Assembly (NCBI GenBank): GCA_028709105.1
Contig: JAQVYD010000009.1
Coordinates: 1 to 21,000, forward strand
Length of the DNA stretch: 21,000 nt
Direction: 5' to 3'
Origin: Clostridia bacterium
Lineage (GTDB): Bacteria; Bacillota; Peptococcia; DRI-13; DTU073
The first letter of the stretch is position 1; every line of letters begins with the position of its first letter. A model generated the notes under the pieces. The model worked only from the letters and a program-made list of their open reading frames with translations. It was not told the DNA's origin and searched no databases. Below, in pieces: positions 1 through 5,644 of this stretch. A program made the position numbers and the translations under genes.

Positions 1-369
1 CTTGTAGCCCGAGTAGATAAAGGGGTCTTAACTTTTACCGGAAGAATAGGGAAAACGATAGTTACGGCGCAAGGTTTTGGTTTTCGTGATTCGTTAACGG
101 TAGAGGTTTATCCTGAAGATTTACAACCAAGGGCAGAGCAAGTAGTGATAGAAGGGGAACTGTCCAAAGGCGCTAACCAGTTAAAAGCGACGGCTTATTT
201 TAATAATGGGACCAGCAAAGATGTAACGTCGGAAGCTGTCTGGAATACAAGTAACAAAAATAAAGTAACCGTGACTAAACAAGGTCATGCTATGTTTCTC
301 GAAGGATGGGCTCCGGTAACGATTACCGCTCATTACGGCGGTAAAGGGGCGGTAATAACCAGACCCTAA
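1..369 (+). CDS. 3' end of a secreted/surface protein with Ig-like (BIG2-type) domain, partial
   Basis: The reading frame is open from base 1 to the TAA at 367-369, giving the last 122 residues of a protein that begins outside the window. The final 80 or so residues look like a bacterial Ig-like (BIG2-type) beta-sandwich: the pattern of 'LKATAYFNNGTSKDVT', then 'VWNTSNKNKVTV', then 'GWAPVTITAHYGGK' is typical of these repeats. The preceding 40 residues (including 'TIVTAQGFGFRDSLTVEV') look like the end of another beta-rich domain. Such domains are found on exported, surface-attached enzymes and adhesins. The catalytic or main part is not visible, so no function can be given. The internal ATG or GTG codons are not needed as starts, because the frame is continuous with the upstream sequence. 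Confidence 0.7.
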   Translation, partial: LVARVDKGVLTFTGRIGKTIVTAQGFGFRDSLTVEVYPEDLQPRAEQVVIEGELSKGANQLKATAYFNNGTSKDVTSEAVWNTSNKNKVTVTKQGHAMFLEGWAPVTITAHYGGKGAVITRP

Positions 370-409
370 TTGGGGCAAAATAGTAATAGGAACTTGTGGA
401 GGTAGAAGA

Positions 410-1045
410 ATGCAATTACGTGTTGATACAGGGGAATCGCGGTATGAACAAATTGCGATTGATATTGCGCGGAGGATTGCGCGTGGCGAGTTTCACGTCG
501 AGCAAAAACTTTCAGGTCGTTCTTTGTTAGCGGGGAATTATAATGTTTCTCCGGAAACGATCCGTCGGAGTATCGCTCTTTTGCAAAATATTGGGGTGGT
601 TCAATCAATTACCGGGAGTGGAATTATTGTTAAATCAAGCGAATTAGCTAGGGAATATCTAAAAGAATATAATGAGCGTCAAGAAATAATGAATCGTCGC
701 AACAACATTATTACCCTGATGAATCAGCGCCGTGCTTTAGATATCCAGTTAGAAAAGGAACTTTCTAGTTTTTTAGAGTTTTCCTTTCAGAAAACCTCGA
801 TTTTACAGCAAATCGAAGAAGTGAGCATCCCTCCTCAATCCTGGATTGTAGACCAAACGATTGCCGCAGCTGATCTGAGACATCATACGGGGACAACAAT
901 TATGTCGATACATAGGAATGGGAAAGAGATCTATTCTCCCCCGGCAAATATGGAGTTAAAGGCACATGATGTTTTAATTATCGTGGGAACATCTCCTTCT
1001 CGTGAAAAATTTAAGGAGTTAATCAAAGAAAAGACGAGCGATTAA
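410..1045 (+). CDS. GntR-family regulator with C-terminal RCK_C (TrkA_C) domain, BusR-like
   Basis: A 211-residue transcription factor. Residues about 10-78 form a GntR-type winged helix ('SGRSLLAGNYNVSPETIRRS' is the recognition-helix region). Residues about 80-135 are a charged helical linker, probably a coiled coil. Residues about 137-208 match an RCK_C/TrkA_C domain ('EVSIPPQSWIVDQTI', 'EIYSPPANMELKAHDVLIIV'). This is the domain order of BusR, the c-di-AMP-responsive repressor of an osmolyte transporter in lactic acid bacteria; RCK_C domains bind c-di-AMP in BusR, KtrA and CpaA. A good ribosome-binding site (GGAGG) precedes the ATG at 410. It lies 41 bp after the previous gene, and no transporter gene is adjacent, so the target is unknown. 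The family call is firm; c-di-AMP binding is inferred from architecture. Confidence 0.85.
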   Translation: MQLRVDTGESRYEQIAIDIARRIARGEFHVEQKLSGRSLLAGNYNVSPETIRRSIALLQNIGVVQSITGSGIIVKSSELAREYLKEYNERQEIMNRRNNIITLMNQRRALDIQLEKELSSFLEFSFQKTSILQQIEEVSIPPQSWIVDQTIAAADLRHHTGTTIMSIHRNGKEIYSPPANMELKAHDVLIIVGTSPSREKFKELIKEKTSD

Positions 1046-1109
1046 AAGGCAGAAGGAAATTTTGCGCCAATGACGAAATTAAAAAGCGGGAGGGAGGTTC
1101 GCCGATAAA

Positions 1110-1841
1110 ATGAACTTGATTGATTTATTACTGATCATTTTTCTTTTCTTAGGGCTGCTTAAAGGCTTTAAAAAGGGACTTTTAAATAGCTTGGTAGGTT
1201 TATTGAGCTGTTTAGTCGGTTTGTTTGTGGCGATTAAAGCCTCTCCCTATGTGGCTGTGTGGTTGGAAACGAAATTTCAACTTACCGCTAAAGTTGCGCA
1301 GTATTTTGAAAAACGGCTGGCTCTTTCCGAAGCTGTAAGTCAGCTAAAAATCGGCTCATTGCCGCTTGCTGATGTAAATGCACTGGGGGATAGCTTGTCT
1401 TCCTTGCCTGAACAGCTGAGAACTCAGCTCTTGGACTTCGCGCAGAAGATTGGGGAGCAAATGGGACAAGCGGCAGAGGCTAATTTAGGAGATGTTCTTT
1501 ATTTGTTTTTAGCCGAAATTGTTGTGAAGATTGTGGTGATTATTTTAATTTGGTTTATTATTGACAAAGGGCTTTGTTTTTGCGCTTGTTTTTTGACGAA
1601 ACTTACTGAAAATACGTTTTTGGGCTTTTTAAACAAGTGCGGAGGGGTCTGTATCGGGCTGTTAATCAGGGTGCTGACTTTAACCATCGTGATTGGTTTG
1701 AGCAGCCCCTTGTTTAATCTAGCGCGCCATACGGAACCTTCTTTTTTAAGCACGGTGTTGCAGACTATTAGCGAGGCACAGCTTGTTCCCTATTTTACAG
1801 CTTTGTTCTCTTTGCTAACGGGGAGATTGTTGTTCTTTTAG
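1110..1841 (+). CDS. CvpA-family membrane protein
   Basis: A 243-residue integral membrane protein. The N-terminus (residues 1-50, 'MNLIDLLLIIFLFLGLLKGF' followed by a 'KKGLLNSLVGLLS' stretch) is the CvpA/colicin V production family signature. Hydrophobic segments are visible near residues 3-20, 25-45, 130-150 and 180-205, with a soluble helical stretch between the second and third. CvpA-family proteins are widespread inner-membrane proteins linked to envelope integrity; their biochemical role is unsettled. The ATG at 1110 follows a GGGAGGGAGG ribosome-binding tract. The next gene begins 24 bp after its stop, so the two are probably cotranscribed. It is longer than the minimal CvpA domain because of the extended loop and C-terminus. 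Confidence 0.75.
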   Translation: MNLIDLLLIIFLFLGLLKGFKKGLLNSLVGLLSCLVGLFVAIKASPYVAVWLETKFQLTAKVAQYFEKRLALSEAVSQLKIGSLPLADVNALGDSLSSLPEQLRTQLLDFAQKIGEQMGQAAEANLGDVLYLFLAEIVVKIVVIILIWFIIDKGLCFCACFLTKLTENTFLGFLNKCGGVCIGLLIRVLTLTIVIGLSSPLFNLARHTEPSFLSTVLQTISEAQLVPYFTALFSLLTGRLLFF

Positions 1842-1865
1842 CTAAAAAAATAACGGGAGGTTATC

Positions 1866-2714
1866 TTGGTGGCGTGGTTTTTTAGAAAAAGAAGAGCTCC
1901 GGAGTTAGCGGTTTTAGAACAAGAAATCCTTGAAAGCACCGAGGATTTTAGCAAGGGTTTAAAAAAGAAGCTAAACCTATTAGATTTTGACTGCAGTTGG
2001 CAATTAACAAAAAAGCTCTTGCCGCAAGTTGAGAAAATAAAGGCACGAAGTTTGGTACGTTTGCTTTTTGCTGATAAGACTTCTGAGCTTGCGAAGCAGT
2101 TAGAAAACAGAGAGAAGATCAATCATGTGATCGCCTGTTTGGAATATTTGCCTTCCCGTGAAACTGTGGAAGTTTTGGGGTCTTTATTAGCGCATCGGGA
2201 TGAGACTATTCAATTGTTTGCTGCAGGTGCCTTGAAAAATCATACCCCGCGGCTTGTTGTTCCTTACCTAATAGAAAAACTCTTAAATTGTGAAGTCCCG
2301 CCGGCACGGGCGGGAGAAGTATTATTAGCCATGGGTCATCTGGCACAAGATGCTCTTTTGGAGGTTTATGAACAGGCCAAGCCACAGGTGCAAGCTCAAA
2401 TCTTGGAGCTTTTAACATTAAGCCATAATCCGAAGTGCCAATCCTTTTTACGTCCCGCTTTACAAAGTGAGGATCCCTTTGTGAAAAAGGCAGCCTTGCA
2501 GGCGGTATCTACCTTGGCAATTGGTGATTTATGGTCAGAGGTAGCGGTATGTTTAGATGATTCGGCTTGGCAGATTAGGGTGAAAGCGTTAGAGGTTTTA
2601 ACAAAGCTGAGAGCGGCGGAAGCCCTAGAGACGGTGAGACCTTTGCTGGAGGATGAAGACCCTTGGGTACGGAAGACCGCGGCAACTTTTCTTGAAGTTT
2701 TAGCATTAGAGTAG
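1866..2714 (+). CDS. HEAT-repeat protein
   Basis: A 282-residue soluble, all-helical protein. From about residue 70 to the end it consists of roughly six helical-hairpin repeats of 30 residues, of the PBS-lyase HEAT type; examples are 'ETVEVLGSLLAHRDETIQLF', 'FVKKAALQAVSTLAIGDLWS', 'SAWQIRVKALEVLTKLRAAE' and 'DPWVRKTAATFLEVLA'. HEAT repeats are protein-binding scaffolds; no catalytic motif is seen and the partner is unknown. The start is either TTG at 1866 or GTG at 1869, both well placed after GGGAGG (1855-1860). The start of the following small gene lies within a few bases of the stop at 2712-2714, which indicates translational coupling. Confidence 0.75.
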   Translation: MVAWFFRKRRAPELAVLEQEILESTEDFSKGLKKKLNLLDFDCSWQLTKKLLPQVEKIKARSLVRLLFADKTSELAKQLENREKINHVIACLEYLPSRETVEVLGSLLAHRDETIQLFAAGALKNHTPRLVVPYLIEKLLNCEVPPARAGEVLLAMGHLAQDALLEVYEQAKPQVQAQILELLTLSHNPKCQSFLRPALQSEDPFVKKAALQAVSTLAIGDLWSEVAVCLDDSAWQIRVKALEVLTKLRAAEALETVRPLLEDEDPWVRKTAATFLEVLALE

Positions 2715-2723
2715 GTGATGAGG

Positions 2724-2924
2724 ATGGCACAATTTTTTGTAGGGGATATTGTGAAAATGAAAAAAAAACATCCCTGTGGTAATGATGAATGGGAAGTAAT
2801 GCGTACAGGCATGGATTTTCGCATCAAGTGTTTGCAATGTCAGCGGCAGGTATGGCTAGATAGACCTGCTTTTGAAAAGTCAGTACGGAAAATTATCAAG
2901 AGCAAGGTCGGTGACGGTTCTTGA
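2724..2924 (+). CDS. DUF951 family protein (YyzM-like)
   Basis: A 66-residue protein with the DUF951 pattern: 'FVGDIVKMKKKHPCG', then 'EWEVMRTGMDFRIKCLQCQR', then 'FEKSVRKI'. The HPCG cysteine and the CxxC pair look like metal-binding or structural residues. The family is small and uncharacterised; Bacillus YyzM belongs to it and also lies near rpsF. I chose ATG 2724 because AGGTGA at 2713-2718 is correctly spaced and because family members start a few residues before the GDIV motif; ATG 2718 and GTG 2715 are alternatives. The last residues (GDGS) and the stop codon are encoded by the left arm of a 19-bp inverted repeat, so the natural C-terminus may have been replaced by repeat sequence. Confidence 0.8.
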   Translation: MAQFFVGDIVKMKKKHPCGNDEWEVMRTGMDFRIKCLQCQRQVWLDRPAFEKSVRKIIKSKVGDGS

Positions 2925-2986
2925 CTTGCTTGTGTCCCGCCGGCAGTCTGCGTAAAAGACAAGTCAAGAACCGTCACCTGGCTTGC
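2902..2986. repeat. Long inverted repeat with GACGGTTCTT core
   Basis: Arms 2910-2928 and 2960-2978 are perfect 19-bp reverse complements (GGTGACGGTTCTTGACTTG). An outer pair, GCAAG at 2902-2906 and CTTGC at 2982-2986, extends the stem across a small internal mismatch. The loop is 31 bases. The core GACGGTTCTT recurs in the tRNA spacers at 13024 and 13381, so this looks like a REP-like element in a paired configuration. It has no downstream T tract, so an intrinsic terminator is doubtful, but the RNA hairpin would be strong. Confidence 0.85.
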
Positions 2987-3017
2987 ATTGTGCGGTAATA
3001 TGATAGAAAAGTGGTTC

Positions 3018-3046
3018 TTGCTAGCTAAAAATTTATGTGCTATAAT
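3018..3046 (+). promoter_or_regulatory. Sigma-A promoter of rpsF-ssb-rpsR
   Basis: TTGCTA at 3018-3023 and a perfect TATAAT at 3041-3046 are separated by 17 bp. Transcription would start near 3053 and leave a leader of about 110 nt before rpsF. The position directly upstream of the ribosomal-protein operon supports the call. Confidence 0.75.
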
Positions 3047-3052
3047 AACTAA

Positions 3053-3162
3053 ATGCGTCTTAAGGCTCTTGCTTTTTCAGGCGGGAGAAGGCGCAGCGCA
3101 ATATCCCCGCTCCATCTAGGTGGTGGGGCCGTTTAGTCCGGGGGGAGGAGGTGAATGTGTCA
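3053..3162 (+). promoter_or_regulatory. Structured leader of rpsF, candidate S6:S18 autoregulatory element
   Basis: The 110-nt untranslated leader is GC-rich and can fold. CCCC 3105-3108 pairs with GGGG 3125-3128, and CCA 3112-3114 pairs with TGG 3121-3123 around a six-base loop. Two CCG trinucleotides follow at 3129-3131 and 3138-3140, directly before the ribosome-binding tract. In many bacteria the S6:S18 complex binds a hairpin with a CCG element in the rpsF leader and represses its own operon. I cannot confirm the exact consensus here. CCCCG 3105-3109 could also pair with CGGGG 3139-3143, next to the ribosome-binding site, giving a switch-like alternative. Confidence 0.45.
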
Positions 3163-3450
3163 ATGCGGAACTATGAAATGGTTTATATTATTAAGCCAGA
3201 TTTAGAAGAAGAAGGGGTTAAGGCTGTAGTAGAAAAGTTCTCTGCTTTAATTAATGAACATGGCGGGGAAGTAACTACTGTAGATAGCTGGGGCAAAAGG
3301 CGGATGGCCTATGAAATTAAAGATTTCCATGAAGGCTATTATTATTTAGTTGCTTTTCAAGGTGTTCCGGCTACAGCCCAAGAATTAGATCGTGTTTTAA
3401 AGATTACTGATGAAATTCTTCGTTTTATGATTCTTCGCAAGGATAACTAA
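3163..3450 (+). CDS. rpsF: Small-subunit ribosomal protein bS6
   Basis: A 95-residue protein matching ribosomal protein S6: 'MRNYEMVYIIKPDLEEEGVK' at the start, 'WGKRRMAYEIKDFHEGYYYL' in the middle, and 'ILRFMILRKD' near the end. S6 binds 16S rRNA as a heterodimer with S18 in the platform of the 30S subunit. ATG 3163 is preferred because GGAGGAGG (3145-3152) lies 10 nt upstream and the family normally starts with M-x-x-Y-E; the frame could also start at GTG 3157 or 3151. It is the first gene of the rpsF-ssb-rpsR operon, the usual bacterial order, so that S6, SSB and S18 are made together. Confidence 0.97.
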   Translation: MRNYEMVYIIKPDLEEEGVKAVVEKFSALINEHGGEVTTVDSWGKRRMAYEIKDFHEGYYYLVAFQGVPATAQELDRVLKITDEILRFMILRKDN

Positions 3451-3485
3451 AATCCGAGATTAAGGAATCAAGGATGGTGTTTTAA

Positions 3486-3905
3486 ATGTTAAATTGTGCT
3501 GTTTTAATTGGCAGGTTAACGAAAGACCCTGAATTACGCTACACGCCAAGTGGTGTTGCCGTAGCTTCTTTTACTCTCGCTGTTGACCGTTCCTGGCTCA
3601 ATCAGCAAGGAGAAAAAGAAGCCGATTTTATCCCCATTGTCGTTTGGCGCAAGCAAGCTGAAAGTTGTGCCAATTATATTGGCAAAGGCAGTCTTGTCGC
3701 TGTGCAGGGCCGTATTCAGGTCAGAACTTATGAGGCTAAGGACGGTCAGCGCCGTTGGGTGACTGAAGTAATCGCAGATAATGTCCGTTTTTTGGATAAA
3801 CGTGGAAGTAATACTAATATGCAAGGGATGGGCTCCGTAGGCAGTGAAGCAGGAAATGAAGTAGGTAGTGAAGTGGAATTTACGGAAGAGGATATTCCCT
3901 TTTAA
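3486..3905 (+). CDS. ssb: Single-stranded DNA-binding protein SSB
   Basis: A 139-residue SSB. Residues 1-105 are the OB fold ('MLNCAVLIGRLTKDPELRYT', 'FTLAVDRSW', 'FIPIVVWRKQAESCANYIGK', 'GRIQVRTYEAKDGQRRWVTE'). A short variable linker rich in Gly, Ser and Glu follows, and the protein ends in the acidic tip EEDIPF, which binds replication and repair partners. It coats single-stranded DNA during replication and repair, working alongside the DnaB helicase encoded 6 kb downstream. The linker is short compared with Bacillus SsbA (about 170 residues). It sits between rpsF and rpsR as in most Firmicutes. Its ribosome-binding site (AAGGATGG) is moderate. Confidence 0.97.
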   Translation: MLNCAVLIGRLTKDPELRYTPSGVAVASFTLAVDRSWLNQQGEKEADFIPIVVWRKQAESCANYIGKGSLVAVQGRIQVRTYEAKDGQRRWVTEVIADNVRFLDKRGSNTNMQGMGSVGSEAGNEVGSEVEFTEEDIPF

Positions 3906-3931
3906 TTTAAGAAGAGAAGGAGAGAACCAAA

Positions 3932-4162
3932 ATGAAACGTGAACGAGTCCGCCGCCCACGCAAAAAAATGTGTGCATTTTGTGCGGAAAAAGTTGAAGAT
4001 ATAGATTATAAAGAAGTTGCTCGTCTTCGTAAGTATATTACTGAACGGGGTAAGATTTTGCCTCGTCGTATTTCCGGAAATTGTGCTAAACATCAGCGGC
4101 AGCTGACGATCGCAATCAAGCGGGCTAGAAATATTGCCTTGCTTCCGTATACAGCAGAGTAA
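3932..4162 (+). CDS. rpsR: Small-subunit ribosomal protein bS18
   Basis: A 76-residue protein matching ribosomal protein S18: 'CAFCAEKVEDIDYKEVARLR', then 'YITERGKILPRRISGNCAKH' and 'QRQLTIAIKRARNIALLPYT'. S18 pairs with S6 in the 30S platform. The N-terminal cysteines (CAFC, plus NC near residue 50) belong to the cysteine-containing, zinc-binding type of S18. A ribosome-binding site GAAGGAGAG precedes the ATG. A strong intrinsic terminator starts 17 bp after the stop, which closes the operon. Confidence 0.97.
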   Translation: MKRERVRRPRKKMCAFCAEKVEDIDYKEVARLRKYITERGKILPRRISGNCAKHQRQLTIAIKRARNIALLPYTAE

Positions 4163-4179
4163 TAGAAATATAATTTACC

Positions 4180-4210
4180 GGGGAGCATTATTCGCTCCCC
4201 TTCTTTTTCT
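4180..4210 (+). terminator. Intrinsic terminator after rpsR
   Basis: GGGGAGC (4180-4186) and GCTCCCC (4194-4200) form a perfect 7-bp stem with a 7-base loop, followed by TTCTTTTTCT (4201-4210). Confidence 0.9.
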
Positions 4211-4356
4211 AAAAATTAATTTCTATCTACTTCTTGGAAAGAGTAGGGGTATTTAGCGTGTAGTTTTGAAAATACTAAATGATGGGGGCAGGACTTTGCT
4301 CTGACGAGCTAGAATATGAAAAATGTAATATGAAAACTGGTTAGGGAGGTATGAGC

Positions 4357-4665
4357 ATGGCAGAACCTCAATTGGATATTGTCCGCAATATTGAAGCATT
4401 AGATTGTTTAAAAGCAGACTTAGCTAGTTTTCAGGCAGATTTATATCAAGCTTTGCTTAAAGGAGATGCGGATGATTTTTTACAAGCTTCATCCAAGCTG
4501 ATTATTACTTGTTTTCTTTTAACCAAACGAATAGGTCTTAATTTTGGTCATTTAGAAAAACAAGTTTATCATAATACCCAGTTGCTTTTGGAAGAGGGAA
4601 ACCGTATGGAGGAGTGGTATGGGGATATCTCTGCTTTAAAGGATTACTGGGACTTAAAGAGGTGA
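4357..4665 (+). CDS. Short MazG-like family protein
   Basis: A 102-residue all-helical protein. The core 'ASSKLIITCFLLTKRIGLNF' followed by 'GHLEKQVYHNTQLLLEEGN' and 'MEEWYGDISALKDYW' resembles the short MazG-like family of Clostridia, which is commonly found next to a DUF2232 gene. Classical MazG proteins are NTP pyrophosphohydrolases that use acidic (ExxE-type) metal-binding motifs; only part of such a pattern is visible here, so enzymatic activity is uncertain. ATG 4357 is preferred over ATG 4351 because AGGGAGG (4343-4349) is too close to the latter. The 3' end contains AGAGGTGA, which probably serves as the ribosome-binding site of the next gene, indicating coupling. No clear promoter was found in the 4211-4350 gap. 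Confidence 0.6.
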   Translation: MAEPQLDIVRNIEALDCLKADLASFQADLYQALLKGDADDFLQASSKLIITCFLLTKRIGLNFGHLEKQVYHNTQLLLEEGNRMEEWYGDISALKDYWDLKR

Positions 4666-4674
4666 AGAAGAGGA

Positions 4675-5643
4675 GTGAATAATTCATTGCGAACCCAGGC
4701 TTTGGCGGAAGGGGCTTTGATGGCCACGATTGCTGCCATCTTGGGTCTGGCTGGAATATATTTGCCTTTTATGAGGGTTTTTACAGATATGTTTTGGACA
4801 ATTCCGTTGGTGATTGTCACGGTACGACATGGGCTGACCACAGGGGCAATTTCTTTAGGAGTAGCGGGGATATTGATTTTAGTGATGGCCCATCCTCTGC
4901 AAGCTGTTTCCCTAGTTCTGCAATTTGGAGGTCTGGCACTTTTTTATGGTGTTGCTTTTAAAAAAGGTTATAAGGCAGCAATGACCCTATTAGTAGGTAC
5001 AGGAGTAGCGATACTTTCTTTGCTTTTGGTTGTTGTGCTGACGATTGCGCTTTTTGGGGTAGATGTGGTCAATATCGCTGCGCAAATGGAAGAAAGTATA
5101 GAGCTAACGATAGACTTATATCAGCGGCTGGGTCTTTTCAAGCAAAGTGCACAAACTGGTTTGACGGAAGAAGCCGTGCGGCAGATGATGGAGGCTTTTG
5201 CCGGCACCTTAGGGTTGCTTATTCCGGCTTTTCTTGTTTTATGGGCTTTGGCGACAGCGTTTTTGAATTATCTGATTGCCCAAATAGTTTTATTGAGGTT
5301 AAAAATAAAGATAGTTCCCTTGCCTCCCTTTCGGGAATGGCGACTTCCCTGGTGGGTTATTTGGGGCTTTATTGTGGGTTTTGCTGCCTATCTGGCAGGT
5401 GATTACTTTGCTTTTGAGGGATTATTACGCCTGGGTATGAATATTATGTTGATTTATACGCCCATCTTGTTTATTTTAGGGTTGTCCGTAGGTTCTTTCT
5501 ATGTCGGCAAATATCTTGCGAGCACATGGTTCCGGGTCTTCATTATTATCTTAGCCTTGCTTTTTTTACGTTTTGTTTTTTTAGCTTTGATGGCCATTGG
5601 TCTGTTAGATTTAGTCTTAAATTATCGTCACCTCGCCAGTTGA
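4675..5643 (+). CDS. DUF2232 (YybS-like) membrane protein
   Basis: A 322-residue polytopic membrane protein of the DUF2232/YybS family. The N-terminus 'AEGALMATIAAILGLAGIYL' and the following 'WTIPLVIVTVRHGLTTGAIS' are typical. I count about eight hydrophobic segments, with an amphipathic stretch near residues 135-165. The family resembles S-component/transporter-like membrane proteins, but no substrate has been shown. GTG 4675 is the likely start, with AGAGGTGA (4658-4665) in the previous gene's last codons as ribosome-binding site. It sits immediately upstream of gdpP, with one base between the two genes, as yybS and yybT lie together in Bacillus. This fixed pairing suggests a shared role, which remains unproven. 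Confidence 0.85.
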   Translation: MNNSLRTQALAEGALMATIAAILGLAGIYLPFMRVFTDMFWTIPLVIVTVRHGLTTGAISLGVAGILILVMAHPLQAVSLVLQFGGLALFYGVAFKKGYKAAMTLLVGTGVAILSLLLVVVLTIALFGVDVVNIAAQMEESIELTIDLYQRLGLFKQSAQTGLTEEAVRQMMEAFAGTLGLLIPAFLVLWALATAFLNYLIAQIVLLRLKIKIVPLPPFREWRLPWWVIWGFIVGFAAYLAGDYFAFEGLLRLGMNIMLIYTPILFILGLSVGSFYVGKYLASTWFRVFIIILALLFLRFVFLALMAIGLLDLVLNYRHLAS

Positions 5644-5644
5644 G

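Noticed and set aside
4211..4350. Possible promoter or riboswitch in the rpsR to MazG-like gap
   Set aside because: TAGAAT at 4310-4315 and TTGAAA at 4266-4271 are not at proper spacing, and the ATTTAG/CTAAAT pairing (4251-4256 with 4275-4280) is AT-only and weak.
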